This document shows, piece by piece, positions 45,268 through 55,960 of a stretch of DNA of 64,000 bases. The stretch lies in the NCBI RefSeq assembly GCF_004363955.1, contig NZ_SNZR01000011.1, positions 1,612,001 to 1,676,000 on the forward strand, in the 5' to 3' direction. Under the pieces are notes generated by a model. The model did no database searches, had not been told where the DNA came from, and saw only the letters and a program-made list of their open reading frames with translations. Origin of the DNA: Enterovirga rhinocerotis. GTDB taxonomy: Bacteria > Pseudomonadota > Alphaproteobacteria > Rhizobiales > Beijerinckiaceae. The translations under genes and the position numbers were made by a program. Positions within the stretch are counted from its first letter, which is position 1; each line of letters opens with the position of its first letter.

Positions 45268-45315
45268 TTGACGATGGGCGGACCCAGAGTTAGCTAAGAC
45301 CTTAGCTAAGGAGAT
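45268..45315 (+). promoter_or_regulatory. Promoter and operator palindrome of the Phd/PIN pair
   Basis: A -35 box TTGACG (45268-45273) is 17 bases from TAGCTA (45291-45296). The -10 box lies inside a perfect palindrome with 9-base arms TTAGCTAAG and CTTAGCTAA around a 2-base centre (45290-45309). The palindrome runs into the ribosome binding site AAGGAG (45308-45313), so a bound antitoxin would block both transcription and the leader. Confidence 0.7.
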
Positions 45316-45320
45316 GCGCG

Positions 45321-45605
45321 ATGGCCACCATCACGATCCACGAGGCGAAGACGCAGCTCTCGAAGCTGATCGCGCGCGCCGAGGCCGGCGAGGACATCGT
45401 GATCGCACGCGGCAAGGAGCCCGTGGTGAGGCTGGTGCTGGTGGAGCCAAAGGCTCCGGTCCGCAAGGGTGGATGGCTGAAACACCTGCCGGAGTTGCCC
45501 GATTCCGTTTTCTTCGATCCTCTTCCGGAGGAAGAGCTTCGCTTGTGGGAAGGCCACGGTCCGGATCCCAACGACCCCCCTCCCGACCCGGATCCGGAGC
45601 GGTGA
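45321..45605 (+). CDS. Phd/YefM-family antitoxin
   Basis: A 94-residue antitoxin. The N-terminal Phd/YefM DNA-binding fold is 'TITIHEAKTQLSKLIARAEAGEDIVIARGKEPVVRLVLVEP', and the acidic, proline-rich C-terminal ~45 residues likely wrap the toxin. Its stop overlaps the toxin's GTG start by 4 bases. It should repress by binding the palindrome just upstream. Confidence 0.9.
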   Translation: MATITIHEAKTQLSKLIARAEAGEDIVIARGKEPVVRLVLVEPKAPVRKGGWLKHLPELPDSVFFDPLPEEELRLWEGHGPDPNDPPPDPDPER

Positions 45606-45988
45606 GGCTTCTTCTCGACACGCATATCTATGCATGGTGGGCTGGCGCCGATCGTCGCCTTTCGCGTGCGGCGCTTCATGCCATCGAGGGAGCGGGCGTG
45701 GAGCTTCTGCTGAGCGCCGTCGTTCCCTGGGAAATCGCAACCAAGTTCCGCATCGGCAAATGGGCGGGTGGAGGTGCGATCCTCGCCAATCTCGGCGAAG
45801 CCATCGAAGCCAAGCGTCTGACGCCGCTGCCGATCACCCTGGTCCACGCCGCCGAGGCAGGCCTTCTCCCCTGGGCGCACCGCGATCCGTTCGACCGCCT
45901 GCTCGCGGCGCAGGCGGCGCTGGAGAACGCGGTGCTCGTGAGTGCCGATCCGGTCTTCGCCGGCGCCGGGATCGAGATCCTGCGGTGA
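45602..45988 (+). CDS. PIN-domain toxin (VapC type)
   Basis: A 128-residue PIN-domain ribonuclease toxin. The acidic active-site residues are visible: D in 'LLLDTHIYAWW', E in 'VPWEIATKFRIGK', D in 'HRDPFDRLLAAQA' and D in 'VLVSADPVF'. The short C-terminal sheet ends the protein. The GTG start overlaps the antitoxin stop. It likely cleaves tRNA or rRNA when free of antitoxin. Confidence 0.9.
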   Translation: MRLLLDTHIYAWWAGADRRLSRAALHAIEGAGVELLLSAVVPWEIATKFRIGKWAGGGAILANLGEAIEAKRLTPLPITLVHAAEAGLLPWAHRDPFDRLLAAQAALENAVLVSADPVFAGAGIEILR

Positions 45989-46000
45989 ACGCGTCCGCGT

Positions 46001-47992
<1,992 letters not shown>

Positions 47993-48216
47993 GGGCTGCC
48001 CCGTTCGTGCGGCGAACGGAACCTTTATCGGGAGAGCGGCCGCGAAAGTCGAGCCGTCGGCGAGGGCCGCAGGATTTTCACCGGCCCGACATCGCCCCGG
48101 CCATCCTCAGGGGAGGCCGACATCCACGAACCGGTCGATGACCGGTGCGCGGGGAGCTTGGATGGCCGGGACAAGCCGGCCATCCGGAAGAGGCGTTTCC
48201 CGGCGGCAGCCGCGGA

Positions 48217-48654
48217 TCAGAGATCGACCACCCCGCCCTTGCCCTTGGGCTGCGGCGCGGATCCCTTGCCGCTGCCGACCGTGATCTTCAGGTTGATCGT
48301 CTCCGTCGCGCCGTCCGAATCCTTCTGCTCGAAGGTCAGCTCGTCCGTGCCCTGGAAGTCCTTCTTCGGCGTGTAGATCAGCCGCTGGATGGCCGTATCG
48401 ACGTTCGGGCAGCGGAAGCCGGCGGGCGTCTTGGCGCTTCCCTTCCAGAACCCGGTCGTGCCGTTCTTGGGCTGGGTGACGATGCGGAAGCTGCCGACCT
48501 CGCCGGCCCGGCAATCCTTCTTGAGCGCGGTGACTGTCGCGACGTTCGTCGGCTTGCCAGGTGCGATGATGGCGTTCCGGGTCGTCTGCGCCTGGGCGGC
48601 TCCGAGCCCCCCGAACAGGGCGAATGCGACGACGCTTGCAGCAAGGCGGGTCAT
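48217..48654 (-). CDS. Small exported protein with Ig/cadherin-like domain
   Basis: A 145-residue exported protein with a clear signal peptide (MTRLAASVVAFALFGGLGAAQA-QT). The mature part is a beta-rich domain ending 'LIYTPKKDFQGTDELTFEQKDSDGATETINLKITV', the pattern of bacterial Ig/cadherin-like repeats in which 'YTP..FxGxDxFxF' recurs. There are two cysteines (KKDCRAG and FRCPNVD). The C-terminus is a Gly/Lys-rich tail. Function unknown. An upstream in-frame ATG at 48711 would disrupt the signal. Confidence 0.72.
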   Translation of the reverse strand: MTRLAASVVAFALFGGLGAAQAQTTRNAIIAPGKPTNVATVTALKKDCRAGEVGSFRIVTQPKNGTTGFWKGSAKTPAGFRCPNVDTAIQRLIYTPKKDFQGTDELTFEQKDSDGATETINLKITVGSGKGSAPQPKGKGGVVDL

Positions 48655-48761
48655 GATGTGTTTCCGCTCCGTGGAATGACGGCCCGCCCTAGATGGTGCG
48701 CGGCCGGCCACGCGGGAGAGGCGAGCCGCGAAATTTTCGCCGGCCGCCGGATCCCGCCGGT

Positions 48762-49385
48762 TCAGCGACCGCCGCCGACCCAGCGCACGATATCGAGCAG
48801 GACACCGGACAGCGCACGATCAAGCCCCTGGGCGACGGTGGCCCCGCGCCCATCCGGCACCGGCACGCGCCGGCTGACGACCCGGCCGCTGACGAGCTTG
48901 CCGCTCTTCAGGTCGACGAGGTTGAGCGAGACCTCGACATAGGCCTCGCTGCGGCTCGCATCGAGCTGGAAGGCGCGGATGTTGGTGTTGAGCTGGTAAT
49001 CGCCGACGACGCCGTCGCCGGGTCGGCTCGCCCGGACGCTCGACCCGTTTTCGAAGGTCTGGATCAGCCGGGCCTGGAAGAGACGCGGCAGCCGGTCGGC
49101 CCATTGCGCGCCCGAAATGTAGGAGATCGAGTTCGCCGCATCATGCGCGACGATGCGCTCGGCCTCGAGCGGGCCGATCGTGCTCGGCTCCGGAACGACG
49201 ATCTGCCGGCCGGCGAGAGCGCTGCGACGGCTCGGCGAGGCGGGCGCCGTCAGGTCGAAGGCGGGCGCCGGCGGCGAGGAACATGCCGATACGAAGATCG
49301 GCATGGCCAGCGCGGCGACCAGCACCCTGGGGACGGAACGTCTGAAGCGGGAGCCGAAGCGGCCGCCGGTGGCCGGAATACGCAC
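48762..49385 (-). CDS. ABC-type transport auxiliary lipoprotein (PqiC-like)
   Basis: A 207-residue outer-membrane-type lipoprotein with a signal ending in lipobox VSAC ('VLVAALAMPIFVSACSSPP'). The domain ('FDLTAP', 'IVVPEPSTIGPLEAERIVAHDAANSISYISGAQWADRLPRLFQARLIQTFEN', 'VEVSLNLVDLKSGKLVSGRVV') matches the auxiliary component that accompanies MCE-domain proteins (COG3218/PqiC). It is the last gene of the mla-type operon and probably helps pass lipid at the outer membrane. The start is uncertain: GTG at 49385 or 49394 both follow the mlaD stop closely. Confidence 0.8.
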   Translation of the reverse strand: MRIPATGGRFGSRFRRSVPRVLVAALAMPIFVSACSSPPAPAFDLTAPASPSRRSALAGRQIVVPEPSTIGPLEAERIVAHDAANSISYISGAQWADRLPRLFQARLIQTFENGSSVRASRPGDGVVGDYQLNTNIRAFQLDASRSEAYVEVSLNLVDLKSGKLVSGRVVSRRVPVPDGRGATVAQGLDRALSGVLLDIVRWVGGGR

Positions 49386-49410
49386 GGAGAGCACGATGGT
49401 TCGAGGTTGA

Positions 49411-50475
49411 TCAGCGGCCACTATACTCGGGGATCGGCGCGCGGCCTGTGCCGAAAATGACAGAGGACGGATTTCTTTCGAGATTCCCGGCTGCGCGGCC
49501 GATCGTATTGACGGCCCGGCGGGCATCGGCGCCCAGCGAATCCACCTGCCGCGAGCCCGTCGCCGAGAGGCGCGACACCGCCGTTGCGATCTCCGTCGCC
49601 CTGCGGCTCAGGTTGTCGCTCGCCCGCTGGAAGGCGTCCATCGCGGTGCGAATCGAGGCGAAGGTGCTCTTGCCTTCCTCGCCCGCCGCCGAACCGAGGA
49701 AGCTTTCGGCCGCCTTCAGCACGCCGTCGAGACGACCGGACGCCGAATCGACGTTGCGGACGATCTGGCGCACACGCTCCGGCTCGACGGATCGGACGAC
49801 GCTAGTCGCATCGTCCGTCAGCGATCCGAGCTTGGCCGCGACCGGCCCGATCTGGGTCGCCGCCTCCGCGACCGAGGCGATGAGGCGGTCGAGCTGCGGC
49901 GCGTTCTTGCCCAGCGCTTCGGAGAAGACCTCGAAGTTCTTGATCGAGGCGTTGATGGAGCCGCGATTGTCGCCGATGACCGAGTTCAGCGTGTCCAGCA
50001 GCACGTTGGCGCGCTCGACCGCACCTTTCGCGGACTGGATGATGCTGCCAAGGCCGCCAGGCTCCGCCGTGATCGTCGGATAGGGATCGTCGGGATGACG
50101 CTTCTGGAGCGCGGGCGCATCGTGCGCGCCGCCCATCAGGGCGATCTGCGCGACGCCCGAGAGCAGGTTCACGTCGAGCGACGCGCGGGTGTCGTCACGG
50201 ATCGGCGTCGTCTTGGCGACCTGGATCGTGGCGAAGGCCTGGTCCGGAGCGGTCTCCGACAACTCGACGCTCTGCACGTCGCCGACGCGGATGCCGTTGA
50301 ACAGGACGGGCGAGCCCTTCGACAGGCCGGCGACGGAGCCGGAGAACTCGATCCGATAGGTCGGCCGGTCCTTGCCGCTTTCGGTCCCGGCGAACCAGTA
50401 GACGAACCCGAACGCCGCCCCGAGGACGGCGATCGTGAACAATCCGATCAGAGCGTAGTTGGCGCGGGTTTCCAT
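49411..50475 (-). CDS. mlaD: MCE-domain protein MlaD
   Basis: A 354-residue inner-membrane-anchored MCE protein. An N-terminal helix (residues ~8-28, 'LIGLFTIAVLGAAFGFVYWFAG') is followed by one MCE domain ('YRIEFSGSVAGLSKGSPVLFNGIRVGDVQSVEL', ending near residue 115). A long helical, coiled-coil-like C-terminal region of about 220 residues follows. MlaD rings bind phospholipid between the ABC transporter and periplasm. It lies directly downstream of mlaF. Confidence 0.93.
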   Translation of the reverse strand: METRANYALIGLFTIAVLGAAFGFVYWFAGTESGKDRPTYRIEFSGSVAGLSKGSPVLFNGIRVGDVQSVELSETAPDQAFATIQVAKTTPIRDDTRASLDVNLLSGVAQIALMGGAHDAPALQKRHPDDPYPTITAEPGGLGSIIQSAKGAVERANVLLDTLNSVIGDNRGSINASIKNFEVFSEALGKNAPQLDRLIASVAEAATQIGPVAAKLGSLTDDATSVVRSVEPERVRQIVRNVDSASGRLDGVLKAAESFLGSAAGEEGKSTFASIRTAMDAFQRASDNLSRRATEIATAVSRLSATGSRQVDSLGADARRAVNTIGRAAGNLERNPSSVIFGTGRAPIPEYSGR

Positions 50476-50513
50476 TCGCCTCGACTCATCCGTGTCGACT
50501 TATGCGTCTCGAC

Positions 50514-51317
50514 TCACGCCGCGCCGGCCATGGCCGCCCGGGCACGCTTTCCGTGGAAGTAGGAGCGGACCCAGGGATCGTCCGATGCAAGCATAGCTTC
50601 GATCGGACCCTGGGCGATAATGCGACCATCGCCGAGGGCCGCGATCCGATCGCAGACCGTATAAAGGCTGTCGAGGTCGTGCGTCACCATGAAGACGGTG
50701 AGTCCGAGCGTACGCTGGAGCGTCGCGATCAGGTCGTCGAACTCACCGGCGCCGATGGGATCGAGACCCGAGGTCGGCTCGTCGAGGAAGAGGATTTCGG
50801 GATCGAGCGACAGGGCGCGCGCAAGCGCGGCACGCTTGATCATGCCTCCGGAAAGCTCCGACGGCAGCTTGTCGGCCGCGTCCGGCTTGAGGCCGACCAT
50901 CTCGATCTTCAGCATCGCGAGTTCGTCCAGCAACCGCTCCGACAGGTTGAGGTATTCTCGCATCGGAACCTGGACGTTTTGCCGCACGGTCAGGGCGGAG
51001 AACAGGGCGCCCTGCTGGAACAGGACGCCCCAGCGGCGCTCGATCTCCTGCCGCGACTGCGGCGAGATCTCGTCGAGATTCTCCCCGAACACCTCGATCG
51101 TGCCCTCCCGCTTCGGCACGAGCCCGAGGATCGCGCGGGTCAGGACCGACTTCCCCTGACCGGATGGGCCGACGAAGCCGAGGATCTCGCCGCGATACAC
51201 GTCGAGGTTGAGCTTCTTCATGATGAGACGCTCGCCGAAACCGACGACGAGGTCCTGCACGCGGATCACCGCTTCGCGGTCGCGTTCGTCCTGCGGCGTG
51301 ATGGGAGGTCTCGGCAT
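50514..51317 (-). CDS. mlaF: Phospholipid ABC transporter ATPase MlaF
   Basis: A 267-residue ATPase of the MCE lipid-transport ABC system. It has Walker A 'GPSGQGKS', signature 'LSGGMIKRAALARAL', Walker B 'ILFLDEPTSGLDP', and the switch 'VTHDLDSLY'. The methionine in the signature (SGGM) is typical of the MlaF branch. It starts 3 bases after the mlaE stop and is followed by mlaD. Confidence 0.94.
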   Translation of the reverse strand: MPRPPITPQDERDREAVIRVQDLVVGFGERLIMKKLNLDVYRGEILGFVGPSGQGKSVLTRAILGLVPKREGTIEVFGENLDEISPQSRQEIERRWGVLFQQGALFSALTVRQNVQVPMREYLNLSERLLDELAMLKIEMVGLKPDAADKLPSELSGGMIKRAALARALSLDPEILFLDEPTSGLDPIGAGEFDDLIATLQRTLGLTVFMVTHDLDSLYTVCDRIAALGDGRIIAQGPIEAMLASDDPWVRSYFHGKRARAAMAGAA

Positions 51318-51320
51318 GTC

Positions 51321-52514
51321 TCAGAATTTGATCGCGGCGAAGAAGATCGCGAAGAAGCCGTCCAGCACGATCACCATGAAGATCGACTTCACGACGGAGG
51401 CTGTGACGTGGCGGCCGAGGGATTCGGCCGAACCCTGCACCGCCATCCCCTCGTTCGACGCGATGACGCCGATGACGATCGCCATGAACGGCGCCTTGAT
51501 GATGCCGACGAGGAAGGTGCGCAGGTCGATGGTCGATTTCAGCCGGGCGAGGAAGACGTCGGGCGGGATGTCGCCGTAGATCCAGGCCACGACGCCCGAA
51601 CCGAGGAGAGCGGCCATCGCCGCGAGGAAGGCCAGGATCGGCAGGCCGATCATCAAGGCCAGCACGCGCGGCACGATCAGCACCTCGATCGGGTCGAGGC
51701 CCATGACGCGCAGCGCGTCGATCTCCTCGCGCATCTTCATCGAGCCGATCTCGGCCGTGAAAGCGGAGCCGGACCGGCCGGCGATCATGATCGAGGTCAG
51801 CAGGACCCCGAGCTCGCGCAGGCTCAGGATGCCGGAGAGGTTGACGACGAAGGCCTGCGCGCCGAAGCGCTGCAATTGCACGATGCCCTGCTGAGCGACG
51901 ATCGCGCCGACCAGGAACGAGATCAGCACGATGATCGGCACGCCGCGGAAGCAGATCAACTCGAGCTGGTTGATCAGCGCAGGCAGGCGGAAGCGGCTCG
52001 GCCGCACCAGCAGCCTCAGCATCGCCATCACGAGTTCGCCGAGGAAGCTGACGCCGCGCACGAGGTCCTTCCAGGCCTCGACCATCGTCTTCCCGATGTC
52101 GACGAAGATATCGACGACATTCCAGGTGTCCTTGACCGGCGCACCCTGGAAGCCGCGATAGGCGACCTCGTTCAGGAGAATGTTGTGCTCGGCCCGCGCG
52201 CCCACGAAATCGGCCGCGAGGCCTCGCTCGCCGAGTTCATGCCGCGTCCGGTCGAGGACCCACGCGCCGAGCGTGTCGAGACGGTCGATCCCCGAGAGGT
52301 CGAGCAGAACCCGACCGGCGTCGCCGACCGAGTTGGTGAGCGCCGCCATCGTGCGCTCGACGGCTCCCGCATGTTCGACGGTCCAGCGCCCCGACAACCG
52401 AGCGCGCAGCTCGTCGCCAGCCTCCCCGATCTCGGCTCTTGGCTCCCGCTCGGCGGAAGCGCCGTGCAGACCGCGTCCGTCGAGATCGTGTGCGCCGAGT
52501 TCACTCGCGGGCAA
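51321..52514 (-). CDS. mlaE: Phospholipid ABC permease MlaE with N-terminal STAS domain
   Basis: A 397-residue membrane protein. Residues ~35-125 form a STAS-like domain ('GRVLLDLSGIDRLDTLGAWVLDRTRHELGERGL'); in MlaFEDB this is the separate MlaB protein. The MlaE permease follows with about five helices and the signature 'ELGVLLTSIMIAGRSGSAFTAEIGSMKMREEIDALRVMGLDP'. I chose a TTG start with AAAGG about 7 bases upstream, since no ATG exists between the STAS domain and the divergent gene at 52620. The fusion explains why no mlaB is in the operon. Confidence 0.9.
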   Translation of the reverse strand: MPASELGAHDLDGRGLHGASAEREPRAEIGEAGDELRARLSGRWTVEHAGAVERTMAALTNSVGDAGRVLLDLSGIDRLDTLGAWVLDRTRHELGERGLAADFVGARAEHNILLNEVAYRGFQGAPVKDTWNVVDIFVDIGKTMVEAWKDLVRGVSFLGELVMAMLRLLVRPSRFRLPALINQLELICFRGVPIIVLISFLVGAIVAQQGIVQLQRFGAQAFVVNLSGILSLRELGVLLTSIMIAGRSGSAFTAEIGSMKMREEIDALRVMGLDPIEVLIVPRVLALMIGLPILAFLAAMAALLGSGVVAWIYGDIPPDVFLARLKSTIDLRTFLVGIIKAPFMAIVIGVIASNEGMAVQGSAESLGRHVTASVVKSIFMVIVLDGFFAIFFAAIKF

Positions 52515-52619
52515 GCGATCGCCTTTCCGACTCTTGGCACCTGGGGATGCCGGTGATAGCCGCCAAGACCACGCGCGTCGAGCGCGGCCAGGTGGCACAG
52601 GATTCTGGAAGAGGACGGC

Positions 52620-53606
52620 ATGGCACGGGCGCTGAAGGTCGAGATCGAACGCTTTCCGATCGCGGGGCGTTTCACGATCGCCCGCGGGAGTCGGACGGAG
52701 GCCGCCGTCGTGACGGCGACGATCACCGACGGGTCCGCCTCCGGCCACGGCGAATGCGTGCCCTATGCGCGCTACGGGGAGACCGTCGAGGGCGTGGCCG
52801 AGGCGATCGAGGCGATGGCCGCCCAACTCGGGGGCGGCCTGACCCGTCAGGATCTCCAGTCCGCCATGCCGGCCGGTGCCGCCCGCAACGCCGTCGATTG
52901 CGCCTTGTGGGACCTCGAGGCGAAGCTCACCGGCGTTCCCGCGCATGTCGCCGCGGGCATCGACCGTCTGCCGCCCGTGACCACGGCCTATACGATCTCG
53001 CTCGGCTCGGCGTCGGAGATGTTCGAGGCGGCGGCGAAGGCAGCGGCCCGGCCGATCCTCAAGATCAAGCTTGGAGCCCCCGAGGGCGATCCCGAGCGGA
53101 TCGCGGCGGTGCGCAGGGCGGCGCCCGATTCCACCCTCATCGCCGATGCCAACGAAGGCTGGACCGAGGCCAACCTCGAAGAGAATCTCGCCGCCTGCGC
53201 TGCGGCCGGCGTGCAACTGATCGAGCAGCCGGTGAAGGCCGACGAGGACGCGATCCTCGCCCGCATCGATCGACGCGTCCCGCTCTGCGCCGACGAGAGC
53301 CTCCACGACCGCTCCGACCTCGAGCGGCTCCGCGGGCGCTACGACGCGATCAACATCAAGCTCGACAAGGCCGGGGGGCTCACCGAGGCGCTCGCGCTCG
53401 CCGACGATGCGCAGAAGCTTGGCTTCACGATCATGATCGGCTGCATGCTCGGCACCTCGCTCGCGATGGCGCCGGCGCTGCTGGTCTCCCCGAGGGCTCG
53501 GTTCGTGGACCTCGACGGACCGCTGCTCCTGGCTCGGGATCGCGAACCGGGCCTGACCTTCGAGGGCAGCCTCGTGCATCCGGCTTCTCGGGCACTCTGG
53601 GGCTGA
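52620..53606 (+). CDS. Enolase-superfamily epimerase (dipeptide epimerase / DgcA type)
   Basis: A 328-residue muconate-lactonising-enzyme-group protein. The catalytic lysine pair lies in 'ILKIKLG' (KxK), metal ligands in 'LIADANEGW', 'LIEQPV' and 'LCADES', and the second-side lysine in 'NIKLDKAGG'. This pattern fits L-Ala-D/L-Glu epimerases and related N-acylamino-acid racemases annotated DgcA. It may recycle cell-wall peptides. It is divergent from the mla operon and has no peptidoglycan gene beside it, so the substrate is open. Confidence 0.85.
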   Translation: MARALKVEIERFPIAGRFTIARGSRTEAAVVTATITDGSASGHGECVPYARYGETVEGVAEAIEAMAAQLGGGLTRQDLQSAMPAGAARNAVDCALWDLEAKLTGVPAHVAAGIDRLPPVTTAYTISLGSASEMFEAAAKAAARPILKIKLGAPEGDPERIAAVRRAAPDSTLIADANEGWTEANLEENLAACAAAGVQLIEQPVKADEDAILARIDRRVPLCADESLHDRSDLERLRGRYDAINIKLDKAGGLTEALALADDAQKLGFTIMIGCMLGTSLAMAPALLVSPRARFVDLDGPLLLARDREPGLTFEGSLVHPASRALWG

Positions 53607-53672
53607 GCCCGCTTACGGGAGCGTAAGACTTCCGGAGGAGACTGGGACGAACGTCTTTTCTTCGGGACCGGG

Positions 53673-54344
53673 ATGCCAGAGACCGACGCTTCCGCCGCCT
53701 CGGCGAGCGCCTACGACGCGATCGTCGGCGCTCTCGCCTCGACGGCGCGCGGACGCGCCTTCCTCGCCGAGCACGCTCGCCGGATCCGTGCCGAGGAAAC
53801 CGGCACGCTGCTGGATGCGATCGCGCGGCTCGACAGCCGCGTCTCCGACCTGCGGCCCCCACCCGATCGGAACGGCATCCGGTCGCGGGCCGAAGCCATC
53901 GAGGCTGCCATCCTCGACGTCGAACGGCAGCTCCGTCCGGACTGGCTCGGCGTCACCGCGGAGAACGATGCGGCTCGGAGGGACCTCGCCGACGCCGCAC
54001 GCTGGGCCGCGGCGGCGATCACGAAGGAAGCCGAGGGCATCCAGGACACGGCCTGGATGATGCGCGAAGCCGGGTTCGACGCCGAACTCTGCGACCAGTT
54101 GGATCGGCACGCGATCGCCTTGGGAGATGCCGGCGCGGCCAGCCTCGCCGTCGCGGCGACGCTCGCCGCCCTCGCGCGAGCCGCGCGGGTTGCCGCCATG
54201 GAGACGGCGCGCCTGACGCACCTTACGCGTGGCCGGACGTCGGCCGTCCCGCCTGTGGGCGCCGAGGGCGTTGCCGCCGGACAATCCGAGCCTTCGTCAC
54301 GGGACGAGACGGCGGCCGGCCGCTACGGCTCGCCGGCGGAATAG
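53673..54344 (+). CDS. Helical hypothetical protein
   Basis: A 223-residue Ala-rich, mostly helical protein. The N-terminal 'AYDAIVGALASTARGRAFLAEHARRIRAEETGTLLDAIARLDSRV' and the central 'ITKEAEGIQDTAWMMREAGFDAELCDQLDRHA' look conserved. There is a faint resemblance to CheZ-like helical proteins (the IQD segment), but no catalytic residue can be assigned, so I give no function. It lies between the epimerase and thiD. Confidence 0.6.
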   Translation: MPETDASAASASAYDAIVGALASTARGRAFLAEHARRIRAEETGTLLDAIARLDSRVSDLRPPPDRNGIRSRAEAIEAAILDVERQLRPDWLGVTAENDAARRDLADAARWAAAAITKEAEGIQDTAWMMREAGFDAELCDQLDRHAIALGDAGAASLAVAATLAALARAARVAAMETARLTHLTRGRTSAVPPVGAEGVAAGQSEPSSRDETAAGRYGSPAE

Positions 54345-54414
54345 GCACAAGGCGACCGGGACGGCGCGTCGTCCGGGCTTCACCTTCTCCGCTGCGCAGG
54401 CCAAAGACAAATCC

Positions 54415-55212
54415 ATGACGATCATCGCTCTCACCATCGCGGGCTCGGATTCCGGCGGGGGCGCCGGCATTCAGGCCGACCTCAAGACCTTCTCGGCCCT
54501 CGGCGCCTATGGCGCGTCCGTCCTGACCGCTCTCACCGCTCAGAACACCCGCGGCGTGCAGGCGATCCACGACGTCCCGCCGGATTTCGTCGCCGCGCAG
54601 ATCGACAGCGTCATGACCGATCTCGACGTCGGCGCCGTGAAGATCGGGATGCTCTCGCGCCCCGAGACGATCGAGGCCGTCGCGAGCGGTCTCGTGCGGC
54701 ACGCGGCGCGAAACGTCGTGCTGGACCCCGTCATGGTCGCCACCAGCGGCGATCGCCTCATCTCGCTCGATGCGATCGACACGCTCCGCTCGCGCTTGCT
54801 GCCCCTCGCCGCTCTGGTCACGCCGAACCTGCCGGAGGCCGCGGAACTCCTCGGGACCGAGATCGCGGAGACCGAGGATGACATCGCCGAGCAGGGTCGG
54901 CGCCTTCTCGCGCTCGGTGCCGGCGCGGTGCTGATCAAGGGCGGCCATGGATCGGGTCCGGAAAGCACCGATATCCTCGTGACCGCCGAGGGAACGCTCC
55001 GCTTGCCGGGGCCGCGCCTCGAAACCCGCAACACCCACGGGACCGGCTGCACGCTGTCCTCGGCCATCGCGGCCTTCCTTGCTGCCGGGCGGAGCCTGCC
55101 GGACGCCGCCTCGGAGGCGAAGTCGTACCTGTCCGACGCACTCAAGGCCTCCGACCGGCTCGCTGTCGGGAGCGGATCGGGGCCCGTGCATCACTTTCAT
55201 CGGTGGTGGTAG
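54415..55212 (+). CDS. thiD: Hydroxymethylpyrimidine/phosphomethylpyrimidine kinase
   Basis: A 265-residue ribokinase-family enzyme that phosphorylates HMP and HMP-phosphate in thiamine synthesis. It has 'IALTIAGSDSGGGAGIQADLKTFSALGAYGASVLTALTAQNT', 'VVLDPVMVATSG', 'LVTPNLPEAAELLG', 'VLIKGGHG' and the anion hole/catalytic base 'TRNTHGTGCTLSSAIAA'. The ATG is the first before this conserved start. No other thi gene is near, and no TPP riboswitch is seen upstream. Confidence 0.95.
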   Translation: MTIIALTIAGSDSGGGAGIQADLKTFSALGAYGASVLTALTAQNTRGVQAIHDVPPDFVAAQIDSVMTDLDVGAVKIGMLSRPETIEAVASGLVRHAARNVVLDPVMVATSGDRLISLDAIDTLRSRLLPLAALVTPNLPEAAELLGTEIAETEDDIAEQGRRLLALGAGAVLIKGGHGSGPESTDILVTAEGTLRLPGPRLETRNTHGTGCTLSSAIAAFLAAGRSLPDAASEAKSYLSDALKASDRLAVGSGSGPVHHFHRWW

Positions 55213-55331
55213 GCGTCAGGGCCGGCGGTCAGGTTCACTGGACCCGCCGCATGGTCTAGCGTGCCCGAACACGCACAGACGGGTGCCGGTTCGCGTCCTC
55301 GTCTGGTGCGCAGTTGCCGAAAGTGAGCGGG

Positions 55332-55949
55332 ATGGGCGTCGAGGGACGTGAGAGAGTACGAGGACTGGAGGCGGGAGCGCAGGAGCTCTCGGGCCACCTC
55401 GGCAAGACGATTCAACGCCTTCGGAAGGCCTACAACCTGTCGCTCTCCGAGCTCGCCGAGCAATCGGGCGTGGCGAAGTCGATCATCAGCCAGATCGAGC
55501 GCAACGAGACCAACCCGACCCTGGCGACGATCTGGCGCCTGAGCCAGGCGCTCGACGTCTCGATCGAGCGGGTCCTCGCGACGGCGGAAGACGATCCGTT
55601 CATCGAGAAGTCCTCGAAGGGCGACACCCCGATTCTCGTGTCGGATGACGGCCGGATGCGGCTCGCCATCATCGGTTGGATCAAGACCGTCGAATGGCTG
55701 CAATGGTATGATGTCGCGGCCGAGCCGGGCGGCGTGCTCGAATCGGACGCCCACCAGCGCGGCTCCATCGAGAGCCTGTCCGTCCGCACCGGCGAATTCG
55801 AGGTGGAGGTGGCCGGGATCGTCCAGCATGCCCGCGCCGGCGAGACGCTCCGCTATCGCTGCGACCGTCCCCACATCGTCCGCTGCGTCGGAGACGGACC
55901 GGGCGAGGCGAGCATGGTCTGCATCCTCAAGGCCGCCGTCATGGAATAG
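55332..55949 (+). CDS. XRE-family regulator with cupin domain
   Basis: A 205-residue transcriptional regulator. The helix-turn-helix spans about residues 22-80 ('LGKTIQRLRKAYNLSLSELAEQSGVAKSIISQIERNETNPTLATIWRLSQALDVSIERVL') and is followed by a C-terminal cupin sensor (~120-205). Members of this class often control polyamine, amino-acid or sulfonate genes in response to a small ligand. An alternative TTG start lies six codons upstream. Confidence 0.88.
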   Translation: MGVEGRERVRGLEAGAQELSGHLGKTIQRLRKAYNLSLSELAEQSGVAKSIISQIERNETNPTLATIWRLSQALDVSIERVLATAEDDPFIEKSSKGDTPILVSDDGRMRLAIIGWIKTVEWLQWYDVAAEPGGVLESDAHQRGSIESLSVRTGEFEVEVAGIVQHARAGETLRYRCDRPHIVRCVGDGPGEASMVCILKAAVME

Positions 55950-55960
55950 CGGGCGCGCCG

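Noticed and set aside
54345-54414. TPP riboswitch before thiD
   Set aside because: The 70-base gap has no recognisable thi-box core, and the gene does not begin a thiamine operon.
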